In this document: positions 1-12,273 of the stretch, one piece after another | Position numbering within the stretch: position 1 is the first letter of the stretch | How the letters are laid out: every line of letters begins with the position of its first letter | NCBI GenBank assembly: GCA_905182995.1 | Contig: CAJJDP010000011.1 | Span: forward strand, 756,432-820,431 | DNA length: 64,000 nt | Direction of reading: 5' to 3' | Source: Paramecium octaurelia | Taxonomy: Eukaryota; Ciliophora; Oligohymenophorea; Peniculida; Parameciidae | Made by a program: the position numbers and the translations under genes | The notes under the pieces: model-generated | Told to the model about the DNA's origin: nothing | The model's input: only the letters and a program-made list of their open reading frames with translations | The model's database searches: none

Positions 1-1652
1 TTAACACTGCTTTGCTATTGGGATTGGGAAGTATTTGTAGTAATGACTGCCATGACTACAACTAATTCAAACTTACTTAAACAACTGACAGATTTCTGTT
101 GCTTATTGATTCATTGATTATATGAATAATGAATGTTAAATGTAAGTAAAATGATTCTACACCTGACGTGCATATCATGCCATTCTTACTATATTTCGAA
201 TAGAAATTATAAAGGGAAGTGATGAATCCCAACTTAAACATTAGATGCATAATTATATGTTAAGGAGCCCTTGTCATTATGAGGATGAATAAATTGATAA
301 ATTGATCCTATTGGATATTCAATTGGATGTAATCGAAATACCAAATGACCAAGATATGCAATACAGTCTCATTCAAATACAGGTAAGGATTCTTCTATTA
401 AACTTAGGATTTGTTCTACTCAAACATTTGCAATCCATATAGTATTGTATCAGTAATGATAAATTATTTGAAATTTAATTACTAATGACCCATCTTATGT
501 TATTATTTATTTAGTTTTACAATAGTCTTACATAAGAAATCAATAACATTTGTAAAGCAAGTCTTTAAGCTCTCCACAATCAGATTCGATTATTTTAGTC
601 TAGGATAGTTGGAATATATCTCATTGATAATCATCCCACATTCATCTGCACTAGATAGTAGTCCATCATTTGGGCTATGTAACGACGATAAATAAATTTG
701 AAATAATCTTTCCAAAGAATTTTTTGTGATGATCGAACAAAACAACAAGTCTGTATTTAATTTATATATTTGTTTGCACAATCCTAAGGTATTAATCTTT
801 CTCCAACAATAGTGGAATGCCGTTTGAATCAATCCTTTGATTAACTAAGCACAAGAAGAGGCAGTCGATTCATTTTTATGTATTTATTGCAAATCCTTCT
901 CAAATTTGGTCTCTTGTTACATTTTATAACTAGGATAAATAGTCTTCAGACGACTACTTGAGAAACCATCATTAGAGCTGAAATCAGACTTATCAGATCC
1001 AAAAGTTCTTAACCGTATTGAGGTGTTCATAAGCAATTATTGCTTCTGTTAAGTTCCCTGTCTGAGATAAGTTTTTTATTAATTAACATTTACCCATTTG
1101 TTCTGCTTCGATGCTGAATTCAATCGAGGCAAAGCTTTACTATTTTTATTGAGCGTAGATTTGACTTCAAATTTATCTATATCTACAGCACTTAACTTCT
1201 AACCACACAAGCCCTTATTTTGCGGACTTACAGAGTTGTGTTAAGTTAAAACTATTGTTCTTTGCCTTTTGAATTTAGAATCATCAAAGTTGTGTTGAAA
1301 TTTAGAATGATTTTAATTTCTTTATTTAACAAATTCATTCAAATTATCTAAATCCTTGAACTTAAATTCCTGACTTGATATATATTCTTGAATATCGTCA
1401 TACAAATGCCAATTATTCTTAGTCATTCCATAAAAGTCATTTGGAGTCTTACCTGGAGTAATTTAACCCAATAGTTCAGTTAAGTATTTCTTCTCACTTA
1501 AGTTTGAATCTTACATTATGGGTAACTTATCAAAGTTAGTCTAAGCCTTCAATAGGGGAATTACATGATACTAAATTAAACTAGTGGATTACCGCTTATT
1601 CAGATTTATAAGATCTCTCCTATTTAGATTTATCTACTGGCTAGTTAGTCAT
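1..1652 (-). CDS. Unknown protein, C-terminus beyond the left edge
   Basis: I do not recognise this protein. It starts MTNQPVDKSK at 1652 and reads about 543 codons in Paramecium code to the left edge without a TGA, after removing a 22-nt intron near 1571-1592. The sequence is polar, rich in Ser, Asn and Gln, with a Ser-rich stretch (GFSSSRLKTIYP) and basic patches. I see no signal peptide or membrane segment. The frame stays open over the low-complexity last 500 bases, which supports coding, but other introns could be hidden there. It lies 88 bp downstream of another minus-strand gene. The two could be one gene if that gene's TGA at 1741-1743 lies in an unseen intron; I found no suitable intron. 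Confidence 0.6.
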
Positions 1653-1740
1653 TATGAGTGTTAGATAATCAAAAAATTAGGAGGATTGAATGTATAACCA
1701 AAAGTACTCTTAGACATGCATTCCTAACTAATATTCATCA

Positions 1741-3021
1741 TCAATCAAATTCATCATCTCTAGAAAATAAGGAAGGAGTACTTTCACAAATATTCAAGAA
1801 GAAAGGATTATAAAGGTACTGAGAGAAAGCGAACAGCAGGTTCAAATCCACAACATAATAGAGACAAGATTTAGGGCTTTGCAAGAACAGGTAATCAATC
1901 AAATAAGCTATATGTTGCAGATTGACTGGTTTCTCATTGTCCCCTAGAGCTTCATATATCAGGTAAACTAATTAGATTGCAGATTTACATATTTTCATCA
2001 GCAATTGCGGGACTTACTTATTGATTATAACGAAGTTCTTATCATTGGTGATAATCTTCAAGACCTTCTTGGATCTGAGATTGTACACCAGGTCTAGCTT
2101 CTAGGAATCTGATTTCCATATTCTGTAATCATTTATTTCGTCCTTCTCGTTCTTAAGAGATTGGAACTATTCTATAAATAGGTGCACATACCCATAGAGG
2201 TATTGGCTAGGAATTGAGGGGGTCAAATATCAACTTCATTATGAATTCAAAATAGACATCATTTCTGAAGTACTCAATTTGTTGTTTGATGTAACCTTGC
2301 TCATCCGAACATATCCATTCTTCTATCACTTCATTCATATCGATTTCAGACTTTTCTGTCTCTGAATCGGTATCGTATTGCGGAATCTCGATTCTTGTTG
2401 CTGTTGGAGGATGCTAGATTGTGTAGAAGTCTAAATTCTTTTCATATCTAAATTACACTATTCAATTTGATCTTCGATGGAGATTGACCACAAAGAATTT
2501 CTGAAGATGTGCTATTTGATATTCTGAAAGGTATCAATTAACTCAGTGATGAAGGTTTCCTCCCTCGTGTTCCTCAGGAATTTCAAAAATATATTTGCTT
2601 ATTCTTCTAAATTAATATCCAATTCCTGTCCTAATTGAAACAATTAAAACAGATATTGCGATGCGAATTATTTCACCTTAATGAGACTCTCTATTAATTA
2701 TTTTGAATATTGGGCTGTCGATGTTCCTGGGCCTCTATGACATTAAAATCAGGGGTACCTCAAGATCGATTTTCTAGTTGATTATTTCATACTTCTTGCG
2801 TTGCTCAGAAGCACTTTTTGTTCAGGGAACTAAGAAATTTCATCAATGGCTTTGTAAAATGAATTGAAAAAGTCTATATCTCTAAATCGATCAAAAAGAG
2901 CTGAAACTAGTAGTTCAACATTATTCTTTGAAAAAGGATAACAGCAAATTACTTAATATGGCTTTAAAATATTACGCTATTTTATAGTTTGTGGATCATT
3001 AAAAGATGTCATAAATGGCAT
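1741..3021 (-). CDS. Unknown helical protein, about 401 aa
   Basis: Start MPFMTSFNDP at 3021, stop TGA at 1741-1743. Three introns of 24, 26 and 25 nt restore one frame of 402 codons. The protein looks alpha-helical and non-membrane, with a middle acidic segment (DTDSETEKSEIDMNEVIEEW) and a hydrophobic C-terminal third (YLIDYLFLQSPKSCLYYVV). The repeated-helix look with leucine-rich stretches could suit a HEAT or SAPS-like scaffold, but I cannot place it in a family. It is transcribed divergently from the bZIP gene, sharing a 520-bp intergenic region. Confidence 0.65.
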
Positions 3022-3541
3022 TTGGGATGATATATACTTACACCCGATTCTTATTTTTTCCAACCTTGTATATTCATTCTCATCACATAACTTATAATCG
3101 TTAATATATATTATACAGCTTATTCTAAAATCATTATATAATAAATATTAAAATAATTGAAAATACAGATCACCTGTGTGTCTCAAGTATGTCTGTTTAA
3201 TTGCTTTGCCAACCCAATTCATATTATTATAACTAATCAACTAAGCATCTAATTGTGTGTGTTTCCTGCAATTTTATTTCATTTTTATATAATATTGTTT
3301 CCAAGAATGTTATTTATGATGTAACGCAAAAGGGAATGCCTGCAACTTGCTCCACTAAAAAATATGTTTTAGTTGGGGACAAGCATCAACATTTTCACTT
3401 TTATTTGAGTCTCTGGGCTGTGTTTTGGATTTCAACAAATTTTTATCTTAAATCTCGTCATGGAGTAATTCGATAGCGTCATAAATATTAATTTAAAACA
3501 CTTAAATGCTGACTCTCCCCCCTCAAAATTCAATTTATGGC
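3022..3541. other. Divergent intergenic region, 520 bp
   Basis: This separates the start of the minus-strand unknown gene from the bZIP start. The left third (3040-3180) is strongly AT-rich. The middle (3250-3480) is more balanced in base composition, but no frame in it gives a convincing protein with a usable start. It probably holds promoters for both genes; no specific motif was identified. Confidence 0.4.
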
Positions 3542-4658
3542 ATGACCCCTTAAAATTTATCTGACCAGGAAGCTTTCCATGAGAAATGGTTATTTGGTTT
3601 TGAAGAATAAAACCCCTTTCTTCCAACTTTTGAATATCTCAATACGGTTTTTCCTTAAAAGAAAATAAAAAAAGAAGAAGAAATCATATGTTAGAACAAG
3701 GAGCTATTCAATGTCAACTAGTCCAAAAGCATCTATCTTAGCAAAATAACTCAACTGATTGATACTGAAATCACTCCCAAACAGTAATGACATTATTTAT
3801 TATGTTAGTACCAAGAGGAATGGAGACAAATGGAAGAGAAAAATGAAGCAAGCAGGTGATTCCTCTGAAGAGCCCTTCGGAGCCAACACACATCAATTGA
3901 AATTGGCTCGAAACAGACAATCAGCAAGAGATTCAAGAAAAAGAAAGAAGATATACATTGAACTCCTTGAAAATAAGGTCGAAGAATTGACACAGGAAAT
4001 GCTGAGACTGCAAGCAACTATTGCAAACCAAAACAATTACATTAATTATTGTGCTAAAATTCCATCCATGGTATTTTTAAACATAATCCCTTTTATTTTA
4101 GATCAAAGAATTCCATATGAACTACCAGAACTAGCTGCTCAACCTCAAAAACTCCCCTTGTCAATCCTAACTAAGAATTTTAGACCAAGAGTTTGGAGTT
4201 CAGTCAATAAGAAGGATAGAATTGTGCAATTCCTTCTTCAACACTTTGATGGACCATGCCATTCCTAATGATTTAAAAAAAATCATGGAGTCCGCAATGA
4301 AGGGTATGATTATATGTTGAATAAAATAGGATAAGACTTTTTCAATGAATAAGACCCCAGTTTTAAGGCTAATCCAAAAAACACACTCAAAGAAACACAA
4401 AGAAAATTTGTTGAAGAAACAAAGCGCTTGGAATTGTATACCAATCATCCTAATTATTTTAGCTACATGTTTGATATGGCTAAAAACTTCGAAAAGGTTC
4501 GTCAGTAAAGCTTTACTTTGGAACAACTCAAATAAGAAGCTTTAAAGGATATTTCTCCGAAGGCCTTTGCTTAATACTTAGTCAATATCAATCCAGAACA
4601 ATAAGCCAATGTAATTAAAGAAGAAGATGCAGAGTTATCCTCACTACAATCCCCTTGA
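3542..4658 (+). CDS. bZIP transcription factor, 344 aa
   Basis: Basic leucine-zipper DNA-binding protein expected to act as a dimer in the nucleus. The ATG at 3542 (MTPQNLSDQEAFHEKW) is the only in-frame start once introns 3784-3808 (25 nt), 4071-4101 (31 nt) and 4304-4329 (26 nt) are removed, giving 345 codons. The basic region is at about residues 110-125 and carries the family signature N-x7-R (NRQSARDSR) followed by RKRKK. A leucine/isoleucine heptad (IELLENKVEELTQEMLRLQ) follows. The C-terminal half is helical and unlike known bZIP partners. An ATG at 3688 and one at 3711 are out of frame and hit TGA quickly. The family call is firm; targets are unknown. Confidence 0.88.
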
Positions 4659-4695
4659 TTTTATTGTATTATTTTAAAATAAATTTAATTTTCAT

Positions 4696-6149
4696 ATGGG
4701 AAATTGTAATAACAGCAAAGATGTAAATTTTGATGATGTTTCATGTAATCATAATCACATTATGTCTAGTGCCCTCCAAAAATGATTTTCATATGCTCTT
4801 TGTTATTGGCAGAGGAGGATTTGGAAGAGTTTGGAAGGCCGAGAATAAAAAGTCAAAATAATTATACGCTATTAAAGAGATGAGCAAATGCAAGTATGTA
4901 CTATACTAATCTTAAGGATTGTAAACAAAAAGAGCGTCAGTTCTGTGATGAATGAAAAATATCTGCTATGTAATTTAAGACACCCGTAATAAATATGACT
5001 AAATAGATTTTTAGTTAATATGCATGCCTCGTTTTAGGACAGAGAAAATTTGTACTTGGTAATGGACTTGATGCAAGGAGGCGATCTAAGATACCACTTG
5101 TGTAAGCAGAAAAGATTTACTGAAAAACAAACAAGTACATATTTAGAATCTATCCCAAGAGTTCTTCATAGTTTGTCTATTGTTAGCCTTGGATTATCTG
5201 CACACAAATACAATCTTACATAGGGACGTCAAACCCGAGAATTTGGTCTTCGATAGAAATGGTTATAATTCAAATTCTAAATTAGGTTATCTAAGACTAA
5301 CAGATTTGGGTATAGCCAGAATCTGGAAACCTGACAATGAAAATGATACTAGTGGAACTCCAGGCTATATGGCTCCAGAAGTCATGTGCAGATAAGCCCA
5401 TGGAGTAGCATCAGATTACTTTGCAGTTGGAGTCATTGCTTACGAATGCATGTTCGGAAAAGTAACTATTTTTAGTTCTATGTAGAGACCTTACATAGGA
5501 AAAACAAGAAGGGAAATTAGAGACTAAATTCTAGCTAAATAAGTTCTAGTTAAATTAAATTAACTACCAGATGGGTGGTCAGAAGAATCAGCTGATTTTA
5601 TTAATAGAGCACTCTAAAGAAAACCTAGCAATCGACTGGGAGCTAATGGTCCAGAAGAAGTTTAAACTCATCCTTGGTTCAAGGACATTGATTGGACTAC
5701 CTTCTTTAATTAAACTGCTGCTACCCCTTATTAAATTAATGTAATGTTCATTTTACATACTTTAGTGCAACCACGATAATTTTGATGCTAAATTTGCTAA
5801 CATGAAAGAGGAAGAAGACGATCAATAAATTCAATAAAATGGCATCATGCTAAGGAGACAATCTATTTAAGAACTTTTTAATGGATATACATTTGACCAG
5901 ACTATTACTCAAATTCCTTTGTAAGGTAATTCTGCCACTAAACCAACAATACCTCATTTGAATACATAACAACTCACTTCGGCAAGAAGAACCAATCATG
6001 AAGATACTAATCCTTAATTATCACAGATGTCATCAAAAAAATATAATTTGGTTTCCTCTACTCCAAGATTGCAAACCAAATCAATGTCTTCTAGTTAAAA
6101 GCCATAAACAGATAGAAGTCATTTTTCAAATAAATTCTAATTTAATTGA
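4696..6149 (+). CDS. STK32 (YANK)-like Ser/Thr kinase, 428 aa
   Basis: AGC-group kinase closest in pattern to STK32/YANK. Seven introns of 21-25 nt, including 4745-4769 and 5262-5285, leave 429 codons. The N-terminus MGNCNN fits myristoylation plus palmitoylation, as in mammalian YANKs. Motifs seen in order: glycine loop GRGGFGRV (residues 30-37), YAIKEM lysine, LVMDLMQGGDLRYHL, catalytic HRDVKPEN, then TDLGIAR where the usual DFG is DLG, and GTPGYMAPEV. All catalytic residues (Lys, both Asp) are present, so activity is likely. A Ser/Gln-rich tail of about 100 residues follows. The 24-nt intron at 5262-5285 is a multiple of three and lacks a stop, so a retained form would add eight residues beside DLG. 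Confidence 0.88.
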
Positions 6150-6909
6150 ACTATTTATTTTATGTTAATCATAATTATTCAATTGATTCTGTATATCTAT
6201 TCGTTTTAGTTCTTGAAATCAACCAAAAATAAGAATTCTAAGACCACATTTGAAAACAAATTAATTTTAACTGATTAAATATAAAAAGCAATTTAAAATA
6301 TATAATTAAATAACAAATCCGCAACCAAACTGCTTCATCAAGGCTATAGATCAATCTTTCAAAATAGATTTATATTATTTCATAAGTTTAAGATAACATC
6401 ATGAATATAAACTAATCATATTACAAACAAAATTTCGTTATCAACTAGCAAAACCTATTATGCAATTTATCAATTTTAATCCCTTTTGGAATTCCTTAAT
6501 GCTAAAATATAGATATGTATTGATGACAACATTCACATTATCAATTTCTATCATATATAAGTATAAATTAAAAGATAAATCGTTTTAGGAATAAAGAATC
6601 TATGCTATGCAAAAAGAACTTTTAAACTTTCAAAATCATTTTAGATGTTTCATAATATATTTTTTATTATTTGCTTTGGTCGAAATTTAACGACTTCCAA
6701 ACGAGTTATTTTTTTATGATAATGAAAAACATTGATTTATATTTTTAATGAAAAAAAGTACTTGTTCCTCCTCCGATAACTCAAAGTCTTCATTTTTTAA
6801 TGATGGAAATTAATTATTTACAACTTCATCATACGAAAATCTTCATTTTGTAGATCAAGGAATTTTTTAAATGACCTATCAAAAGAAGATAATAATTGTA
6901 ACAATATAT
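6150..6909. other. Intergenic region, 760 bp, with a possible longer kinase N-terminus
   Basis: This is AT-rich sequence upstream of the next kinase. From an ATG at 6748 the kinase frame is open without TGA to the chosen start at 6910, coding a Ser-rich 54-residue extension (MKKSTCSSSDNSKSSFF). That could be the true N-terminus or chance. Between 6180 and 6740 I see no convincing gene on either strand. Confidence 0.35.
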
Positions 6910-8225
6910 ATGGCAGATTCTATTCTTAAAATTAGTGATGAAGTATATATAGAATTAAATTTAGAAAACAGATAGATATATAGATATTGAAAATATATGC
7001 CTGAAAGGTATTATCAATCAAAAAAACAAGCAATTCGGTTTTCGACTAAGCAAAAATGGATAGTATGCGGAATTTTTCGGAATTCAATTAGAAATATTGA
7101 ATAAAATTAAGATATATATGATTCAATCCGATTTTTAATCAAAGTATAAAGTGATAAAAAAGGTAGGAAGTGGATATTTGTCTTAAGTAAGAATTTATTG
7201 TATACTAGGTATATAAAGTGCAAAACAATATGAATGGGCAAGAATTTGCTGTTAAAATATACGAAAAGGCAAACCTAATAAAAAGTAATAGTTATGAGAG
7301 GGAGTTATGTATGAATGAAATTCGCATTCTGAGATAAATCAATCATAAAGGATTATTGAAATTATATGAGATTTTTGAGGGAGAATAAAATATCTATATA
7401 GTCACAGAATTATTAGAAGGAGGACCAATAAAATAATACATCATTAATTAAGACCTTACTGAATAGGAGATGATGAAAATAATGAAGTCGCTTTTCGTTT
7501 CTTTAAATTACTTACACAAATTGAATATTTATCATACCGATATTAGATTTGATAATATCATACTAAGGGATTCCATGGACTTAGAATCGGTTTGCTTGAT
7601 CAATTATGGGAAAGCAGTTTAAATACCTTAAAGAACTAAGACTTTAGGTCATATGACTTCGCAAGAAGAGGGAGCTCTAAAATTCTATATGAAAAAAGAT
7701 ATTTACTCTTTAAGTATAATCATGCTGAGCATTTTTACTCAAAAGTTTTATTAAGAAAATTAATTGGTGGATGAATTGCTGATGAAAAACTTTAAAAACA
7801 TAAGTTATATTGAGTATATGGAATTATCACCTCCTTTTAGGCGGTTTTTCGAAATGATTTTTACAGAAAAATATCAAAAATAAATTGATTCTCTAAATTG
7901 TGAAAATATTATGGAGCTTGATGTGTTCAAACAACTGAACAATCCTAGAAATTCGAAAATATTGATATCTTAATAATTGCCTAATGGTTTAGCAAGAAGG
8001 ACAAGCAAATATGCACCAAGATTTTCTCAAAGGGAAAAGTTGGAATAGTCACTTAATATCATAAAGCTTCCTCCCATCAATGGAGACACTTCAACATCAA
8101 CAGATAAATCCTACTCTCCTAGTCCATAATCAGATCGTTTCATCTCTAATTAATTAACTAATATTTTAAAGGCTAGACATTTTTATTAACGCAAAAATGC
8201 TTTAAAATAAAACATCCTCATATGA
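6910..8225 (+). CDS. PH-like/kinase-fold protein with decayed catalytic motifs, 423 aa
   Basis: Two 22-nt introns give 424 codons. Residues 1-75 resemble the PH-like module that precedes many ciliate CaMK-type kinases (CLKGIINQKNKQFGFRLS). The kinase fold follows: YKVIKKVGSGYLSQVYK, lysine motif EFAVKIYEK, LYEIFEG, IYIVTELLEGG. The catalytic loop is HTDIRFDN rather than HRDxKxxN: the Asp and Asn remain, but Arg is Thr and the loop Lys is Arg. DFG is replaced by INYGKA, losing the Mg-binding Asp. The activation segment has no APE. I predict a pseudokinase or a very weak enzyme. The start at 6910 is chosen as the ATG nearest the domain; one at 6748 is possible. Confidence 0.8.
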
Positions 8226-8398
8226 TTTTAGAGTATATATTTGATTTATATTAATTATTTCTGTATAGTGTTGTATTCTATATCCTGCGCAGGGTTTCAT
8301 TTTATAATCTCAGAGACTTAACATTATGTTAAATTTTAAATAGGACATATAATTTATAAAATTTTCATAACTTTTTTACATAAATAAATAATTATTTA

Positions 8399-9496
8399 AT
8401 GGGCATTTGTTGTTCGCAATAAACAGGTGGACTGATTTAAAATGTTGATATCCAACAATATGAACCAGAATAGGTTCCTACGTTGGTTCCATAGTAAATA
8501 AACTTTGAGGAACACGAGGAAGAGATAATAACTATCCAAAAATCAATAAGGAAGAAAAAAGCTAAAAAGGTTGCTGCTTAAATGAAAGAAGAAGCTGAAA
8601 GAGAAAAACCAGGGGAGGCTTGGATAAGTAGTAAGGAGCCTAAGACTTTGGAATAGAATGTTTAGATAACATATAATAAGTTGGGTAAGTTTAAGTTTGA
8701 GAAATAGTTGCCTCAAGAATTTAATGAATGCCGATTTTTTATGCCTCATGTATCGATAATTACATTATTTAGGAACATAAAAAAAACACTGGCAATATTT
8801 ATGTAGGTTAGTGGTTATAGAGATTGAGGCATGGGAGAGGAAAATAGTATTTTGCTGATGGCTCAATTTACGAAGGCTATTGGAAGTTTGATTAAGCCAA
8901 TGGGAGAGGCAGGATTATTCACTCAAATGGTAACGCATATGATGGGGAATGGAAAAATAATTCTGCAACTGGTTATGGAATCTTTTATGAATTTGATGGT
9001 TCTCAATACTAAGGGGAGTGGTTGCTTGATTAAAAGGTTAATATAATATTAAGAGTAGCATGGTTAAGGAAAAGAGATTTTAAATGATGGCAGTGAATTT
9101 GAAGGGATATTTAAAGAAGGAAAGAGATGGGGAAAAGGCATTGCCAAATTCCCTAATGGAGATATATACAATGGATAATTTGATAACGATTAAATTGCAG
9201 GATTTGGTGAATTGAGTTTTGCTGATGGAAGACGTTATAAAGGATATTTTAAAGATGGAAAAATGCATGGTAAAGGTCATTTTGTATGGCCTGATGGTAG
9301 AGAATATGAAGGTTAATATTACAATGATCTTAAACATGGAGAGGGAGAGTTTAGATGGACAGATGGATCAAAATATATAGGGCCGTTTCGAGAAGGAAAA
9401 TTGCATGGCAAAGGCATATATACGGATAAAAATGGATAACAATGTGGAAGTTAATGGAGCGAAGGCAAGGAAAAAAGGTAAAAAAGTGAATAGTGA
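8399..9496 (+). CDS. MORN-repeat protein, 350 aa
   Basis: Membrane-occupation-and-recognition-nexus repeats form beta-hairpin rods used in membrane skeletons and basal-body or axonemal scaffolds. After introns 8750-8772 and 9037-9058, 351 codons remain. The N-terminus MGICCSQQ fits myristoylation and double palmitoylation. A charged coiled linker (residues 40-110) precedes about nine MORN units from residue 120, of the form YEGxWxxxxxHGxGxxxxxDG, for example REYEGQYYNDLKHGEGEF. Repeats run nearly to the end, then a short basic tail. A candidate intron at 8688-8710 was rejected because removing it breaks the frame. A second MORN gene lies at 37727-38659. Confidence 0.9.
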
Positions 9497-10628
9497 TTAG
9501 GAATGGATGGATTTTATGATATTATTCTTCAGTATCTTATATTATTTGGAACATTATTTAAATTAATTAATTTAAATTCTTATGTCTCTTAGCTTGGACT
9601 TTCCTGCTTAATTGATTTATTAATTGAGTTTATTTCAGGTGAGAAATATCTTTGTATCTGTAATATATCATACTAAATCTATAATTAAATAATTAATTAA
9701 TAGAACCAATTAAGGAATATCAATTTTAAAGCATCATTCTATTATAGTATATAGGTTAAATAGGTTGAATAAGTAATTTAAAGCAATAAGGTTATGCTTA
9801 TGCAAAATAATCAATCTCTTATTTGTTTTTTTTATCCAAACTGTTGCATAAAAATATCAGAATTTTCCAATTAGATTTTTTCTCACTTTAATTATACCTA
9901 CGTTTACATTTTTGAATCCTTCAAATAAGGGTTATTACTTTTAAATTTAAATTAAAGATCATTAAATGAAGGATAATCTTTTCAATCTTATCATGCATAG
10001 ACTAGGATAAACTTTATACTAATCTAGTTCTTCTCAAAATTTATCGAAAAAGGTAATTGGAAGTATTATTAAACCTTCTATTAATTATGCTTATCTACTT
10101 TTTATAATAAGTATTGATTTATTATGATTCTATTTTGAAATATCATCTTATGTTCCGCACTTTACATTTCATCTTTTTCCTGATTTAATTTTTTAAAATA
10201 GAAAACTTTAACAATATAAGATTGTGAAATTGATTATTCTTTAGAAATTTGATATGTCAGAATAATCTAGCTCTTTAATAGCTTTCTTAGATAACTTTTT
10301 TTTCTAAATTTTAAGTTACTATCAATAAATAAAGGCTACATAAATGTTTATTTATACATATACTAATCTGTCTTGATTGTTTTGATCTCATCAATTCAGA
10401 AAGTACAATACCTTAATTTACCTAAGCAATCATTAGTATAAGAAAGTTTAATTTCTAAATTTTGTTTATTAATATCGAAAATATTATGTTCAATGAATAA
10501 TCATACAATTATGTTTAAAATTCAATATAAAACTAATAGTTGGCGTATGTAGAAATTACTTCTTATAAATAAGAGTTATATATATATGCATGGGTATATT
10601 TTCTTTAATGTTCAATTATTTTAAATAA
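9497..10628. other. Long AT-rich intergenic region, 1,132 bp
   Basis: This is the longest non-coding stretch of the window, far above the usual spacer here. One small frame, 9966-10127 on the plus strand (53 codons, MKDNLFNLIMHRLGQTLYQS, with a hydrophobic end), reads from ATG to TGA and might be a tiny membrane protein, but it has no supporting feature. The rest shows no coding signal, no tRNA fold and no repeat that I can support. Confidence 0.35.
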
Positions 10629-12273
10629 ATGTATTACCCAACTAAGGAAGAATTTATTAAAGATTTTGATTTTTCAAACCCAGTTCGTTTAGGATAGGGT
10701 GCTTTTGGGAAGGTGTATAAATTGTTATGCAAAAGCGAGAATTCACCCTTAGAGAAAGGGAAATACTATGCAGCAAAACAAATTGAAGTTATAAATGAAT
10801 AGATGTTTAACAAAATTTAAAATGAGTTTAAAATTAATTAGCTAATCAACATGCATCCAAATGTGATAAATGTTGTAAAAGTCTATGCATGGCAGGAATT
10901 AATGCCAAAAAAATTTAGTCTTCTTTTAGTAATGGAATTAGCGGATCGTAGTTTATAGAAAGAAATTCATACCAGAAAACAAGAAAGATCGTATTTTTCA
11001 GCATTTCAATTGCTTGAGTTATTTAAAAAATGTCTCCTCACATTTTCAACACTAGTTGAACAAAAATAAATTTTTCATAGGTTCTATTTTAGATTATGAT
11101 TTTTTAGAGATATCAAGCCAGAAAACATTCTACTACTAGAAGCCGATAATTTAATACCAAAAATCACTGATTTTGGAGTATCAAAGAGCTTGCATGAATT
11201 GAATATTTAAGAAAGCTTAAAAAATACTATAGTTGGAACTCCAGTTTACTTTTCACCAATATTGTGGAATGCATTTGTTACGAGATCTGAATAGCCAAGC
11301 TCATTTGAAAAAATTAAACACGATTTAGAAAAATCTGACATCTTTTCTCTTGGCTTAACATTTCTCTAATGCACGCTACTGCTAACAACTGAAATTGTTG
11401 GACTTAATATGGTATATTAGTAATAATAATGACATAAGGTCGAATAAAAAAATAAGAGAAATATGTTTTTAGATAAAATAGAGAATGTCAGAATCAGGAA
11501 TTTGATCACGGATATGATTTAATATGAAGAGTGTGATAGAAAGACATATAAGGAATTGATTTAATTATATTTTAATTCGAATTAAAAAGGAATTTTTGAA
11601 GAAACTCCGTACTTTTTAATTTTATGTTAGCTCTCCCTAAAAAATGAAATAAATTAATTAAATTGTTTGTGTGAAGCATCCAAATTGCAAAGCCTTATAC
11701 TATTGCTTCAAATTAGTAATTGCTGGGTATTCTAATTAAATTATTTTAAGTTACTATTGCGAAGCATGCTATTTAAATGATGATATTTAACTTTTTTGTA
11801 TCCCTTTACCAGAAAAAAATCAAAAATAATAGCAATCCCAAAAAGAAACCTTGGAGGAATATTTTGAATCCTCCATTTAGATTATTTTCATCAAAGCTAT
11901 TAAAGATTAAATCAATTTTGCTAAGTAAACCAACAAACCTCCGGCTGAACTTGAGAAAAATATATAGTAAATCTCAAAATTTTTGATTTTCAATTAAAAC
12001 CAGACCCAAAATTAAGTCTCAAAACTAATCAAAGGCAAATTAGAGGAGATTCGAACTCCTTATAACGAATACTTGAATAATGAATTGTATAATGAAGCAC
12101 TGAGGTATTTGGAATTAAATAAGGAGAAAATATATGAATTAACTAGTGATTTGATTTTGAGATTAGATAAATTAACTCCAAATGAGGAGGTCCAAAGACA
12201 AAAGAAGAAGATTTTTGATTCATCAACTTAGTAGATTTTACCAAATAGCCTATAAAGCAAAAAGGAATTCTGA
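10629..12273 (+). CDS. Ser/Thr kinase with C-terminal B-box-like zinc cluster, 523 aa
   Basis: Introns 11081-11107 (27 nt), 11609-11630 (22 nt) and 11727-11750 (24 nt) leave 524 codons. The kinase domain spans about residues 15-300: LGQGAFGKVYKL, YYAAKQIEV, LLLVMELADRSL, HRDIKPEN (split by the first intron), TDFGVSK, GTPVYFSP. All catalytic residues are present. After splicing the last two introns a Cys/His cluster appears (VCVKHPNC, then ALYYCF and YYCEACY), arranged like a B-box or related zinc finger. A helical, probably coiled-coil tail of about 130 residues follows (KLEEIRTPYNEYLNNELYNE). A kinase followed by B-box and coiled coil is not a textbook combination. The kinase call is sure; the zinc cluster is likely. 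Confidence 0.85.

Noticed and set aside
3255..3476. Standard-code frame beginning MCVSCNFISFLYN
   Set aside because: It lies in the divergent spacer, has no ciliate-code continuation with a stop in a sensible place, and overlaps an antisense frame of equal quality.
3688..3784. ATGs at 3688 and 3711 as starts for the bZIP gene
   Set aside because: Both frames reach TGA before the first intron; only ATG 3542 is in frame with the spliced coding sequence.
8688..8710. GT...AG segment in the first MORN gene as an intron
   Set aside because: Its removal shifts the frame into a stop; the unspliced reading continues smoothly.
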